Below, in pieces: positions 37,629 to 47,223 of a stretch of 50,387 nt of DNA. Within the stretch, counting starts at the first letter, position 1; every line of letters starts with the position of its first letter. The notes below the pieces were generated by a model. It was given only the letters and a program-made list of their open reading frames with translations, was not told the origin of the DNA and ran no database searches. This DNA is from Burkholderiales bacterium (GTDB lineage: Bacteria; Pseudomonadota; Gammaproteobacteria; Burkholderiales; Burkholderiaceae_C), in contig JANXYH010000037.1 in assembly GCA_025350145.1 (NCBI GenBank), positions 1 to 50,387 on the forward strand, given 5' to 3'. The position numbers and the translations under genes are program-made.

Positions 37629-39419
37629 TCAGGCCTTGCGGAACCAGTCGTGCAGCGTCGACATGGCCAGGTCCCAGCCCGACAGCGGCGCGCTGAGGCT
37701 GTTGACCGAGCCGAAGACCCGCGGCCGGGCGCAGATCGGCACGACCACGTTGTCCTTGATGACCAGGTCGTTCATGCGGATAAACATCGCCGCCCGCTTG
37801 ACCGGGTCGAGCTCGGACTCGCTGGCGGCGAACAGCTTCTCGTACTCGTCGTTGCTCCAGCGGGTGATATTGCGCGCCAACCACTTGTTGGCCTTCTGCG
37901 CAAACTCGTTGGCCAGGTACTGGCGCATGAAGGTGCCCGGGTCGGGCTCGGTCTGGGTGGTGGTGAACATCTCCATGTCGGTCCAGAACTTGGTGTAGGT
38001 GTCCGGGTTGCCGGCATCCGAGGAGAAGAACACGCTGGCCGTGACCTGCTTGAGCTCCACGTCGATGCCGGCCTTCTGGCATGCCTGCTTGATCACCGCC
38101 TGCTCCTTCTGGCGCAGCGCGTTGACCGAGGTCTGGAACACCAGCTTCAGCTTCTTGCCGCCCTTCTCGCGCACCCCGTCGCCGCCCTTCTTCCAGCCCG
38201 CCGCTTCGAGCAGGGCGATGGCCTTTTCGATGTTGAACTCGAACTTGGTGTTGGGCGAGCGGAACTTGGCCGGGAAGTTGAGGAAATTGCTGGTCGCGAT
38301 GCCGGTGCGGCCGTAGATGAATTCTTGGATGCCCTTGCGGTCGACCAGGTAGCTCATCGCCTCGCGCACCTGCGGGTCGGCGAAGGCGAAGTGCTTGGAC
38401 TTGGCGTGGCCGCGCTCGCCCTCGAACTCGTTCCAGGGGTCGGTGATGTTGAGCAGGATGAACTCGATGTCGCCGCTGGGCACGATCACCGCGCCGCCCT
38501 TGCCGCCGGTCTCCATGCGCTTGAGCACTTCGTCCTCGACCGCCAGGTTCCAGGCAAAGTCGAATTCGCCGGTCTGCAGCACCGCCCGCGCGGCCGAGAC
38601 CGCGTCGCCACCGCCCTTGACCTCGATGGCGTCGAAGTGCGGCCGGTTGGGCATGTGGTAGCTGGTGTTGATCTCAGCGCGGATCATGTCGCCGGGCTTG
38701 AAATCGACGATCTTGTAGGGCCCGGTGCCGACCGGCCTGAGGTTGGCCGGCGCCTCGCGCGACTTGGCGCCGCTGTAGGGGCCGAACACATGCTTAGGCA
38801 GGATGCCGCCATAGGCGGCGACAAAGGCCGAGGCCCAGAACGGCGTGGCCTTGGGGTAGGACACCAGCACGGTGTGGCTGTCGACCTTGCTGACCACCAC
38901 ATCGCGGTAGACCCCGGCCGAGAGCGCGGCGGTGGCCGGGTCGCGGGCGTACTCCCAGGTGAAGACCACGTCGTCGGCGGTGAAGGGCTTGCCGTCGTGC
39001 CAGGTCACGCCCTTCTTGAGGCGCCAGCGGACGATCTTGCCGCCCTCGAGCAGGCCGCCGTTCTCGCGGCTTGGGATCTCGGCCGCCAGCACCGGCACCA
39101 GGTTGCCGTCGTTGTCCCAGCAGGCCAGCGGCTCGTAGAAGATGCGCGAGCCGTCCTGGTCCTTGGTGCCGTTGGCAAAGTGCGGCTGCAGCAGCGTGGC
39201 GCCCTGCCAGTAGAGGATCTTGAGCGTGCCGCCGCCGCCGCGTTTGGTCGGCTTGTAGGTCGCGGCCGGCTTGGTTTGGGCGACGCCGGCATGCATCAAC
39301 AGCATCGAGGCCATGGGCGCGGTCAGGCCAACGCCGACCATCTGTTCGATGAAGCGGCGACGCGGCAGCCGGCCCTCACGCACGTCTTCAATCGACTGGC
39401 GCAGGTCTTGTTCGTTCAT
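37629..39419 (-). CDS. Peptide ABC transporter substrate-binding protein with twin-arginine leader
   Basis: A 596-residue member of the SBP_bac_5 (DppA/OppA) family. The ATG at 39419 (MNEQDLRQSIEDVREG) is chosen because it leads into PRRRFIEQMVGVGLTAP, a twin-arginine export leader, with cleavage probably after GVAQ; upstream codons look like non-coding sequence. Family stretches are DDVVFTWEYARDPATAA, FKPGDMIRAEINTSYHMP and REAMSYLVDRKGI. It is the first gene of the operon and is long for the family. The ligand is likely a peptide or similar polar molecule. Confidence 0.92.
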   Translation of the reverse strand: MNEQDLRQSIEDVREGRLPRRRFIEQMVGVGLTAPMASMLLMHAGVAQTKPAATYKPTKRGGGGTLKILYWQGATLLQPHFANGTKDQDGSRIFYEPLACWDNDGNLVPVLAAEIPSRENGGLLEGGKIVRWRLKKGVTWHDGKPFTADDVVFTWEYARDPATAALSAGVYRDVVVSKVDSHTVLVSYPKATPFWASAFVAAYGGILPKHVFGPYSGAKSREAPANLRPVGTGPYKIVDFKPGDMIRAEINTSYHMPNRPHFDAIEVKGGGDAVSAARAVLQTGEFDFAWNLAVEDEVLKRMETGGKGGAVIVPSGDIEFILLNITDPWNEFEGERGHAKSKHFAFADPQVREAMSYLVDRKGIQEFIYGRTGIATSNFLNFPAKFRSPNTKFEFNIEKAIALLEAAGWKKGGDGVREKGGKKLKLVFQTSVNALRQKEQAVIKQACQKAGIDVELKQVTASVFFSSDAGNPDTYTKFWTDMEMFTTTQTEPDPGTFMRQYLANEFAQKANKWLARNITRWSNDEYEKLFAASESELDPVKRAAMFIRMNDLVIKDNVVVPICARPRVFGSVNSLSAPLSGWDLAMSTLHDWFRKA

Positions 39420-39568
39420 GTTGACGTCCTTGGGCGTTGGCGGGAATCGGGGTGGCTGGCAGCAGTACCAGCCGCCGTTGTCTGCCCGCATGCTAGCGGC
39501 CGGCAGCGGCCTGGACATCGGGATCGGCACTGACGCCGCGCGCCTGCCAACCCTGCGCCGTCAAACCC

Positions 39569-40402
39569 TCAGACCATGCCGGCCAGCAGCTCCAGCACCA
39601 GGGCCGCCGTCAAGGCCGGCTGCTCCATCGGAAACAGGTGCGTGCCGGTTGTCCAGCGCAGCCGTTCGCCGGCCAGGGCCCGGGCAGCGCCCAGTCCGGC
39701 CAGGCGCATTTCCCTGGAGCGCTGGCCGGCGATCAGCCCGACCGGGCAGCGCGGCGGCTGGCGTTGCAGCAGCCCGCCCAGGTGGTGCGGCACGCTGTTG
39801 TAGATGCGGGTCTCGACCGCGCGATCGAAGGCCAGCACGGTCTTGCCGCGGCGCCGCGCTGTGCCGCAAGCGATGTAGTCGTCGAGCACGCCCGGCGCCC
39901 AGCGGGCGAACAGCGACTTGGCCGCAAAGTGCGCCAGCGCCTCTGGCCGGTTGGCCCACTCGTGTCGCCGCGTGGCCGAGACCTTGGCCGGCGACACCCG
40001 CTGCAACAGCCCGCTGAGCTTGAGCGCATGCAGGCTGCGCGCGCGCCAACCGGTGATGACCGGTGAGTCCAACAGCACCAGGCCCTTGACCAATTCGGGC
40101 CGGCGGCAGGCCAGCAACAGGCCGAGCAGGCCGCCCATCGAATGGCCGACCAGATGCGCGCCCTGCGGCGCCTGCGCAATGACATACGCGGCCAACTCGT
40201 CGCGCAGCCTTGGCCAGTTGTTGGTGACCGGGTAACGCGGGTCATGCGCCAGCAGCGGCGGCGCACAGACCCGCCAGCCGGCCGCCCGCCAGGGCTTGAA
40301 GAGCTGGGCGTAGGTGCCCGCCGGAAAGCCGTTGGCGTGGGCGAAGACGAGGGTGCCGGACAGGTCGGGGCTTTCACAGCGGGCGGATTGCGCTCGCGCC
40401 AT
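39569..40402 (-). CDS. Alpha/beta hydrolase
   Basis: A 277-residue alpha/beta hydrolase. The nucleophile elbow is LVGHSMGG, the oxyanion region FAHANGFPAGTY, and the catalytic histidine is probably in TGTHLFPMEQP. The start is ATG 40402; ATG 40417 would add five residues. The substrate cannot be inferred. It is not in the phenol block, so it should not be taken as the missing semialdehyde hydrolase (DmpD). The start is divergent from the exported protein gene at 40586. Confidence 0.85.
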   Translation of the reverse strand: MARAQSARCESPDLSGTLVFAHANGFPAGTYAQLFKPWRAAGWRVCAPPLLAHDPRYPVTNNWPRLRDELAAYVIAQAPQGAHLVGHSMGGLLGLLLACRRPELVKGLVLLDSPVITGWRARSLHALKLSGLLQRVSPAKVSATRRHEWANRPEALAHFAAKSLFARWAPGVLDDYIACGTARRRGKTVLAFDRAVETRIYNSVPHHLGGLLQRQPPRCPVGLIAGQRSREMRLAGLGAARALAGERLRWTTGTHLFPMEQPALTAALVLELLAGMV

Positions 40403-40585
40403 TCTCGGTCGGCGCATGGCGCCAAAGGGCCAAGTGCCTGAAGCCAGGCGTACAGCCCGCCGGCTGCGTGTATCAGGCGGGTTCGTGCGCACTCTGTTGT
40501 GTCGGCACCAGGCCTCTGGTCGCCGCTGTCTGCCCAACCCGGGCCCACCACCCACCTGCCACCGGCGGGTACTGGAGTTGAACGA

Positions 40586-42157
40586 ATGACCCGAATTTTG
40601 CCCTCGATCACGCGTCGCGTGTTGCCCTTCAAGGCGCTTCTGGCAGTCCTGGCTGGCGCCTTCCTGAGCGACGTCGGCGCAGCCGCCCCGACCTTGAGGG
40701 CCTTGGTCGAAAGTCGCGGCAGCATCGTCGCCGGCGATGTCACGATCAACAACTTTCGCACCCCGCTGGAGTGGCCGATCCGCTATGTCGACAGCCCGCT
40801 GGTCACTGACCGGGGTGACCGGCTGAGCGTCACCGCCAGCCAGCGCGCCGATGGCAGCGTCGACCTGGTCTTCACCTCGATCGACCCGCTGACCGGGCTG
40901 CCGGCGCCGCAGGTGTCGACCCGGGCGCTGGGCAATGACTTCACCTCGTTCGTTACCTACGACGTGGTAGTGACCAACCCGAGCCGGGCCCTGCACGCGG
41001 TCGCGGCCGCCTACGGGCCAGCGACATCGGGCTATGTCTACAACAGCGGCTACGCCTATACCGGGCCGGCCTCGGGCTCGCTGTTCGGTATGCCCGTCTA
41101 CGAGACCTATCTACCGCCGACGGTGCTGCCGCCGGCGCTGTTGCCGTTGATCCCGGCCAGCTTTGCCACGCCTCAGGTCAGCGCCGACTTCCGTGGCGCC
41201 CGACTCGGCCACCGCTGGGGGCTTGTGCCGTTTAGCTTCGGGTTCGGCAGCATTGGAACGACCGATTCTTTGACCGTCAGCCTTTACCTGGCCGACGCCC
41301 TGGCGCCCCCGGCCGGGGCCACGCCCAGGGTAGAAACCTTCCACCCCGACTCGGTATTCCTGACCAGCCCGGCCGGCCCGGGCGGCGCCACGGTCAGCCT
41401 CAGTTCGGCCTCGCAGCTTCTGGGCGCCGCGACGCAGTTGACCGTGTTGACCGTGCCCGCCAGCATCACTGTGCCCGAAGGCAGCACCTACGCCACTTGG
41501 CCTGTCGTCGGCAACAACCCCAGCCTGCTGTTCAGTGCCCTGGCCACCGTGACCGGAACCCTGGGCGCCGACACCGTGCAGGCGTACTACCAGGTCTTCC
41601 CGAACGTCTACCCGCCGGCTGCGCCGGTGCAGCCGACGCTGAACATCGTCAAGGGCGGCACCGGCAAGGGCACCGTGGTCAGCAACAACGGCCTGAGCTG
41701 CGGCAGCAAGTGCTCGGTGGTGATTGGCGCTGGCGCGAACATCTCGTTCACCGCCCAGCCGGGCAGCGGCAGCGTGTTCAGCAGTTGGGGCAACGCATGT
41801 ACCGGCAACCAGCCGGCCACCTGCACCGTGCTGACGGTCGGCGCCGACCAGTTCGTGGTCGCGAACTTCGATGCCGTGGCCGTCGGTGGTGGCGGTGGTG
41901 GTGGCGGTGGTGGTGCCAGCTTCGGCCTGTCGATCGGGCGCAGCAACTCCGGTACCGTCACCAGCGACGTTGGCGGCATCAACTGCGGCAACACCTGCGC
42001 GGCCAAATTTGCCCAAAGCACCGCTGTCAGCCTGACTGCCACCCCGATTGCCGGCAAGTCGTTTGTCGGCTGGGGCGGCGCATGCAGTGGCACTGCGCCG
42101 CTGTGCAGCCTGACAGTCAATGGCAACCTGTCGGTGCAAGCCAACTTCAGCAAGTAG
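40586..42157 (+). CDS. Exported protein with two InlB-like/Flg_new_2-type C-terminal repeats and a polyglycine linker
   Basis: A 523-residue protein with a Sec leader (basic start, hydrophobic ALLAVLAGAF, cleavage near AAA). GGAG at 40574 precedes the ATG. Residues about 30 to 340 form a beta-rich region of unknown family. Two related repeats follow, each with the pattern G(K/T)VVS, GLSCGSKC or GINCGNTC, then SW or GWGxAC and a final ANF; each has four cysteines. They are separated by a run of ten glycines coded by GGT and GGC triplets at 41884-41913. Such repeats occur in surface and secreted proteins. The function is unknown. Confidence 0.78.
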   Translation: MTRILPSITRRVLPFKALLAVLAGAFLSDVGAAAPTLRALVESRGSIVAGDVTINNFRTPLEWPIRYVDSPLVTDRGDRLSVTASQRADGSVDLVFTSIDPLTGLPAPQVSTRALGNDFTSFVTYDVVVTNPSRALHAVAAAYGPATSGYVYNSGYAYTGPASGSLFGMPVYETYLPPTVLPPALLPLIPASFATPQVSADFRGARLGHRWGLVPFSFGFGSIGTTDSLTVSLYLADALAPPAGATPRVETFHPDSVFLTSPAGPGGATVSLSSASQLLGAATQLTVLTVPASITVPEGSTYATWPVVGNNPSLLFSALATVTGTLGADTVQAYYQVFPNVYPPAAPVQPTLNIVKGGTGKGTVVSNNGLSCGSKCSVVIGAGANISFTAQPGSGSVFSSWGNACTGNQPATCTVLTVGADQFVVANFDAVAVGGGGGGGGGGASFGLSIGRSNSGTVTSDVGGINCGNTCAAKFAQSTAVSLTATPIAGKSFVGWGGACSGTAPLCSLTVNGNLSVQANFSK

Positions 42158-42159
42158 CC

Positions 42160-42183
42160 GCGCTGCCGGCGACGGGCCAGCGC
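42160..42183. terminator. Possible bidirectional terminator hairpin
   Basis: GCGCTG and CAGCGC form a six-base stem with a 12-base loop in the 31-base gap between two convergent genes. No T-run flanks it, so the call is weak. Confidence 0.22.
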
Positions 42184-42188
42184 CGCCC

Positions 42189-43016
42189 TCAGACGATCCG
42201 CTCGTCCGGGTGCGCGATCTTGCGTGCGGGCTCGTAGCGCGTGCTCGGTGTCAGCAGCGGGTGGGCAGTGGCGGCGCCGTCCCATTGCGGGTCTTCGATG
42301 CCCTCGAAGACCTCGCGCAGGCGCTCGCCCCAGGTGCTGTGGATCATCTGGAAGTAGGGGTTCTGTTCGTCGATGCAGACGATCTGGTCGGACCTGAAGC
42401 TGCCCTCGCGGTAAACCAGCAGGTCCAGCGGCAGGCCGACACTGAGGTTGGACTTCAGGGTCGAGTCCATCGACACCAGGGCGCACTTGGCGGCCTCGTC
42501 CAGCGGCGTGGCGGGCATCAGCACCCGGTCCAGGATGGGCTTGCCGTACTTGCTCTCGCCGACCTGAAAGAAGCAGGTCTCGCGTGTGGCCTCGATGAAG
42601 TTGCCGGCCGAATAGACCAAGAACATGCGCATCGCCTCGCCCGCAATCTGGCCGCCCAGAATCATGCTGGCGTTGAAGTCGATGCCGGCCGCACGCAGCG
42701 CCGGCCCGTCCTGCTCGTAGACCCGGCGCACGGTGGCACCCAGCACCCGCGCCACGTCGAACATGCTGCGCGCGTTCCAGATCGTCAGCGGCGGCTTGTC
42801 CGGGCCTTGGTCGAACTTCTCAACCTGCAGCAGCTCGCGCACCGACTGGCTGATCGACAGGTTGCCGGCCGACAGCAGCACCATGAAACGGTCGTCCGGC
42901 TTCTCGTAGACCAGCATCTTGCGAAAAGTGCTGATCTGGTCGATGCCGGCATTGGTGCGCGAGTCCGACAGGAACACCATGCCAGCGTTGATGCGGATTC
43001 CGATGCAGTAGGTCAT
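42189..43016 (-). CDS. Anbu-type proteasome-like protease
   Basis: A 275-residue Ntn-hydrolase of the Anbu (bacterial proteasome ancestor) family. It starts [24 protein letters not shown], where Thr2 is the expected nucleophile after Met removal, and has the D-S-R-T-N-A-G motif and [25 protein letters not shown]. The length is normal. Anbu genes often stand with a transglutaminase, an ATP-grasp protein and an alpha-E protein; none is here. Its start overlaps the mutS stop as ATGA. Confidence 0.9.
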   Translation of the reverse strand: MTYCIGIRINAGMVFLSDSRTNAGIDQISTFRKMLVYEKPDDRFMVLLSAGNLSISQSVRELLQVEKFDQGPDKPPLTIWNARSMFDVARVLGATVRRVYEQDGPALRAAGIDFNASMILGGQIAGEAMRMFLVYSAGNFIEATRETCFFQVGESKYGKPILDRVLMPATPLDEAAKCALVSMDSTLKSNLSVGLPLDLLVYREGSFRSDQIVCIDEQNPYFQMIHSTWGERLREVFEGIEDPQWDGAATAHPLLTPSTRYEPARKIAHPDERIV

Positions 43017-45706
43017 GGCAGGGGCTCCTGGGAGGTGGCAACGCCAGTGGCGGCCAGGGTTTTGAGTTGATAGAGCGCGTCCAGCGCCTGGCGTGGGGTC
43101 AAGGTGACGGGCTGGATCGCGGCCAGGGCTTGGGTCAGGGCTAGCGCCTTATCGGCCTGCGCCTGCGCCAACTCAAGCTGCGCCTCGGGCGGCGTGGCCA
43201 ACGGCTCGGCAAACAGGTCGATTTGGTCTTCATCGGCGCGCTGCCGGGATTCCAGCGCCTCAAGCGCGGCGCGCGCCTGGCGCACCAGCGTAGCCGGCAT
43301 GCCCGCCAGCCGCGCCACCTGCACGCCGTAGCTGCGGCTGGCCGGGCCGGGCTCGATGGCGTGCAGGAAGACGATGTCGTGGCCGCTCTCGACCGCAGCC
43401 ACATGCAGGTTGATCGCCCGCGGGTGGCGCTGGGCAAACGCGGTCAGCTCGAAGTAGTGGGTGGCGAACAGGGTGAAGGCGCGGTTGCGGTCGTGCAGGT
43501 GGCTGGCAATCGCGCCGGCCAGGGCCAGGCCGTCGAAGGTGCTGGTGCCGCGGCCGATTTCGTCCATCAGCACCAGCGACTGATCGGTCGCGGCGTGGAT
43601 GATCGCTGCGGCCTCGGTCATCTCGAGCATGAAGGTGGACTGGGCGTTGGCCAGATCGTCGGCGGCGCCGATGCGGGTGTGGATCGCGTCCATGGGCCCA
43701 AGTCGGCAGGCCTGCGCCGGCACGAACGAGCCCATCGCCGCCAGCAGGGCAATCAAGGCCACCTGGCGCATGAAGGTGCTCTTGCCGCCCATGTTGGGGC
43801 CGGTGACGACGAGCATGCGGGTGCGGGCATCGAGCCGGCAATCGTTGGCGATGAAATCGGCGCCGCCGGTCTCGGCCAGGCGCGCCTGCACCACCGGGTG
43901 GCGGCCCTGGACGATCTCTATGCAGGGCTGCGGCACGAACTGCGGCCGGCACCAGTCCAGCGTGGTCGCACGCTCGGCCAGCGCCGCCAGCGCGTCCAGC
44001 GTGGCCAGTGCGCGGGCCAGCCCGGTCAGGGCGCTCAGATGCGGCTGCAAATCTTCGAGCAACTGTGCATACAGCCACTTCTCACGCGCCAGCGCCCGGT
44101 CCTGGGCCGACAGCGCCTTGTCCTCGAAGGCCTTCAACTCCGGCGTGATGAAGCGCTCCGCGTTCTTCAGCGTCTGGCGCCGCCGGTAGTCGCCGGGCAC
44201 CTTGTCCAGGCCGCTGGCGGTGACCTCGATGTAGAAGCCGTGGACACGGTTGAACTGCACCCGCAGGTTGGCGATGCCGCTGCGCGCGCGCTCACGCGAC
44301 TCCAGGTCGAGCAGGTAGGCGTCGCAGTTCGCGCCTATGCCGCGCAACTCGTCCAGCTCGGCGTCCAGGCCGGGGGCGATCACGCCGCCGTCGCGCAACT
44401 GCACGGCGGGCTCCTCGGCAATCGCGGCGCCCAGCAGCCCGAGCAACTCGGGCGCTGGCGCCAGTGCGGCCCGTGCCGCGTCGAGCAAGGCCTGGCCTGT
44501 GGCCGTTGCCGCGGCCAGCGCCGGCAGGGCCCGCAGGGTGGCGCGCAGCCCGGCCAGCTCGCGTGGCCTGACCTGGCGCAAGGCCAGCCGCGCGGCGATC
44601 CGCTCGACATCGCTGACGCTGCGCAGCGCCTGGCGCAGCGGGTTAAAACCCTGGGCGATCAGCGCGGCGATGGCGTCGTGGCGGGCCTGCGCTGCGGCGC
44701 GGGCGCGCGGCGGCCGGGTCAGCCACAGGCGCAGCAGCCGGCTGCCCATGCCGCTGGCGCAACTGTCGAGCAGCGACAGCAGGGTCGGGCTGTCCTGGCC
44801 ACGCAGCGTCGCGGTCAACTCCAGGTTGCGCTGGGTGGCCGGCGGCAGGTCGATCAGGTCGCTGCTGCGCGGCACCTCCAGGCCGGCCACATGCGCCAGC
44901 GCCTGGCCCTGGGTGTGCTCGGCAAAGGCCAGCAAGGCGGCGGCGGCAGCCTGGGCCAGCGGCATGTCCTGGGCGTTGTAGCCCGCCAGCGAGCCGACCT
45001 TGAGCAGGGCACAGAGCTTGCGCTCGCCCAGGGCTGCGTCGAACTGCCAATCCGGCCTGGTGGTTCGCGCCGACGGGTGTTGCGCGATCGCCGCCGGCAG
45101 CACCGCCTGGGCATCCCTTTGCGCCAGCAGCAACTCGGCCGGCGCCAGTCGGGCCAGCCAGCCCGCCAGTTCCGGCTCGGCACATTCGGTCAGCCCGAGT
45201 TGCCCGCTGCTCAGGCCCAGCCAGGCCAGGCCCCAGCCGCTGCGCCCACGGCTGAGGGCACACAGCAAGTTGTCGCTGCGCTCGGCCAGCAACTCGCTGT
45301 CGATCACCGTGCCCGGCGTCACCACCCGCACCACCTTGCGCTCGACCGGCCCCTTGGCCGTGGCCACATCGCCGACCTGCTCGGCAATCGCCACCGCCTG
45401 ACCGAGCTTGATCAACCGGGCCAGGTAGGCGTCGACCGAATGCGCCGGCACCCCGGCCATCACCACCGGCTGCCCCGCGCTCTGGCCGCGGGTTGTCAGG
45501 GTGATGTCCAACAGCCGGTGCGCCAGCCGGGCATCGTCGAAGAACAACTCGTAAAAGTCGCCCATCCGGTAGAACACCAGCGTGTCGGCAAAGCCGGCCT
45601 TGATGCCCAGGTACTGCTGCATCATGGGGGTGTGTTTAGACGTGTCTAAGCCGCCGCTGGTGGCGTTTGAGTGCTGTCCGTCGATTTCTTGTTTTTCTGT
45701 TGTCAT
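43013..45706 (-). CDS. mutS: DNA mismatch repair protein MutS
   Basis: An 897-residue mismatch recognition ATPase. The mismatch-contacting Phe-x-Glu element is in [14 protein letters not shown] near the N-terminus. The ATPase domain has [14 protein letters not shown], then [21 protein letters not shown] (Walker B) and [10 protein letters not shown]. About 25 extra residues precede the usual first conserved stretch [12 protein letters not shown]; an internal ATG at 45625 (within HTPMMQQ) is a possible alternative start. Confidence 0.96.
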   Translation of the reverse strand: MTTEKQEIDGQHSNATSGGLDTSKHTPMMQQYLGIKAGFADTLVFYRMGDFYELFFDDARLAHRLLDITLTTRGQSAGQPVVMAGVPAHSVDAYLARLIKLGQAVAIAEQVGDVATAKGPVERKVVRVVTPGTVIDSELLAERSDNLLCALSRGRSGWGLAWLGLSSGQLGLTECAEPELAGWLARLAPAELLLAQRDAQAVLPAAIAQHPSARTTRPDWQFDAALGERKLCALLKVGSLAGYNAQDMPLAQAAAAALLAFAEHTQGQALAHVAGLEVPRSSDLIDLPPATQRNLELTATLRGQDSPTLLSLLDSCASGMGSRLLRLWLTRPPRARAAAQARHDAIAALIAQGFNPLRQALRSVSDVERIAARLALRQVRPRELAGLRATLRALPALAAATATGQALLDAARAALAPAPELLGLLGAAIAEEPAVQLRDGGVIAPGLDAELDELRGIGANCDAYLLDLESRERARSGIANLRVQFNRVHGFYIEVTASGLDKVPGDYRRRQTLKNAERFITPELKAFEDKALSAQDRALAREKWLYAQLLEDLQPHLSALTGLARALATLDALAALAERATTLDWCRPQFVPQPCIEIVQGRHPVVQARLAETGGADFIANDCRLDARTRMLVVTGPNMGGKSTFMRQVALIALLAAMGSFVPAQACRLGPMDAIHTRIGAADDLANAQSTFMLEMTEAAAIIHAATDQSLVLMDEIGRGTSTFDGLALAGAIASHLHDRNRAFTLFATHYFELTAFAQRHPRAINLHVAAVESGHDIVFLHAIEPGPASRSYGVQVARLAGMPATLVRQARAALEALESRQRADEDQIDLFAEPLATPPEAQLELAQAQADKALALTQALAAIQPVTLTPRQALDALYQLKTLAATGVATSQEPLP

Positions 45707-45934
45707 TCAATGACTTATTGCGTTTTCAAGGGCTCTGCTCTCCCTCAATTGCCACCATGTTCCGTCGTCTGCCGACCACGTTCATGGGGATCAGAAGGGG
45801 ATCGCTCCATCCTCGCTTCTGCATTGCTCCAGTTTGCTCCCCCTTGATGAGAATATGTCTTTCACGACAAGGGTTTGCAGCCGAGTAAAAGTCCCCCGGC
45901 TGCGAAATCTCAGGCTTTTTCGGAGCGGATCGCC
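45707..45934. other. Divergent intergenic region between mutS and an integrase remnant
   Basis: This 228-base space must hold the mutS promoter. It is less GC-rich than its surroundings. I see no clear promoter box, tRNA or attachment-site repeat. Confidence 0.4.
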
Positions 45935-46339
45935 ATGTCGCTCGACCAAGACAGCCAAGCAGACGCTCCCCAAGCGGAGGGCTCAGCCACCAAGCGGGCG
46001 CCCGCCTGGTGCGCCGAGCTCAACGACAACTACTGCAAGCTCCGCAAGCTTGAATTGCCCCCCGCCGGATACAACGGCCAAGGCAAGCTGAAATTCGCCG
46101 AAATTGCCGTCGCCAACCCCGAAAGCTACATCTTATGGGACGCGAGCCGCGACGCCCCTCCGGGGTACGGCTTGAAGGTGGCAGGCAAGAAGACCTACAT
46201 CCTGCGCCGCAAGGTGATAGGCAAGTCCATGCTCTCCAAGGTCGGCAACGTGGCCGACTTCGCCAAGATTCAGGACGCGCGGGCGAAGGCGGCCGAATAG
46301 GCGTTGGCCATGGTGGCCACGGGTCAAAACCCCACCTGA
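45935..46339 (+). pseudogene. Remnant of a tyrosine integrase (Arm DNA-binding domain only)
   Basis: The ATG at 45935, with GGAG at 45922, opens a 122-codon frame. Its second half, YILWDASRDAPPGYGLKV followed by GKKTYILRRKVIGK and KIQDARAKAAE, matches the N-terminal Arm DNA-binding domain (DUF4102 type) of phage and island integrases. The frame ends in TAG at 46298-46300. Reading through it gives ALAMVATGQNP, the normal continuation of this domain, before a TGA at 46337, so the TAG is probably a nonsense mutation. The core-binding and catalytic domains are missing; an IS1595-type remnant begins right after. Confidence 0.72.
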
Positions 46340-46342
46340 CTA

Positions 46343-46883
46343 TCAACCTGCCTCAGCAAACCCCTGAATGCCTTTGCGCGTGACGGGAGAGCAGGTGGCG
46401 ACGTCGACGACAAGCTCAGCGACGAGGCCGCGCAAGTCAAAGCGGCGATTGAAGCGGTAGTAGAAGGCGGCGAGGTAGTCAGCGCCGTATTTGCGGTAGT
46501 TCAGCGAATGGAAGGTGCCGGCCAGCGTCGTCTTCAAGTTGCCCAGCACCGTGTTGATCCACTTGAACTCCGGCAAGTCGCGCGGCTTCAAGGCGCCGAC
46601 CGCACGCGGCTGGTGGATGCAGCCGGCATCCGTCACGGCGGTAAAGCAGTTCAGCCCGTCGCTGCTCACCACGGTCTGGGGTGCCAGGTGCGCCTTGGCC
46701 TACTGGCCAATGGCCAATGGCCAATGGCCTCCAGCGTGAAGCCGCTGACCCGTTTGAGCTTCAGGTGCAGCGGATGCCCGCGCTTGTCGAGTGAAACCGC
46801 CGCGACAAAGGGCACCTTGTTCTCCGAGCCGCGCCCGGCCTTGCCCCCGTGCGTTCACCGCCGAGATAGGCGTCGTTGCGTAT
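46343..46883 (-). pseudogene. Broken IS1595-family transposase
   Basis: The minus strand encodes the C-terminal two thirds of an IS1595/ISXO2-type transposase: DAYLGGERTG, then (in another frame) a GSENKVPFVAAVSLDKRG-like stretch, then VVSSDGLNCFTAVTDAGC, FKWINTVLGNLKT and YYRFNRRFDLRGL up to the TGA at 46343. Two lesions are visible. One base is missing in the run coding for RTGGK near 46850. A 7-base unit (ATTGGCC on the minus strand) is present three times at about 46704-46726, adding 14 bases, with a TAG where TGG is expected just after. The N-terminal third is absent. It cannot be active. Confidence 0.82.
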
Positions 46884-46929
46884 TTCAGTGATCGTGGACG
46901 CCCGTTTCAGTCTGATCGTGGACGGTGAA
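46884..46929. repeat. Pair of direct repeats TGATCGTGGACG beside the IS1595 remnant
   Basis: TGATCGTGGACG occurs at 46889-46900 and 46913-46924, each preceded by TTTCAG. The unit is about 24 bases. Multiple terminal repeats like this are known at the ends of IS21-type elements, so it may be the scar of another insertion sequence, but no istA or istB gene is present. Confidence 0.6.
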
Positions 46930-47223
46930 ACGGCGTCGTCGAGGGTGCGCCGGGGAGGCGCGGGCCAGGTGCCGTCGTAGCCAACGGCTCCTCGTTTGCG
47001 GTCATTGCCTGACCCAATAGCCGATACCGGGCATAGAATTGGCAAGATAATTTCTTCTTCGCTTGGCTGACTCTTCTGCAGCGTTTCCAGGCATTGGCCG
47101 CCGGCTCCCTCCTGGAAGATCAACTGCAAGTTTCTGAGGTCCAGTCAGCGGTCATTCGTTTAGGCCGGCAATCGACCCAAAGCGGCCCGGATGACGACGG
47201 GAAACCATGAAGGGCAGGTTGGA
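46930..47223. other. Gene-poor stretch in the decayed mobile region
   Basis: About 294 bases without a credible gene. A minus-strand frame crosses it but shows no family resemblance and probably represents debris of insertion elements. No terminator, tRNA or promoter was recognised. Confidence 0.4.

Noticed and set aside
37650-39533. 627-codon open frame opposite the peptide-binding protein gene
   Set aside because: It is low-complexity antisense translation; the minus-strand gene has a leader and full family similarity.
39569-40402. Alpha/beta hydrolase as the missing 2-hydroxymuconic semialdehyde hydrolase (DmpD)
   Set aside because: It is 11 kb from the phenol block, beside unrelated genes, and nothing in its sequence points to that substrate.
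43223-45649. 808-codon open frame on the plus strand opposite mutS
   Set aside because: The reading is a shadow of mutS codon bias, with a low-complexity Gln/Arg/Gly composition and no conserved motifs.
46884-46929. Possible short CRISPR array
   Set aside because: There are only two imperfect units with a 12-base spacing and no cas genes; an insertion-element end is more likely.
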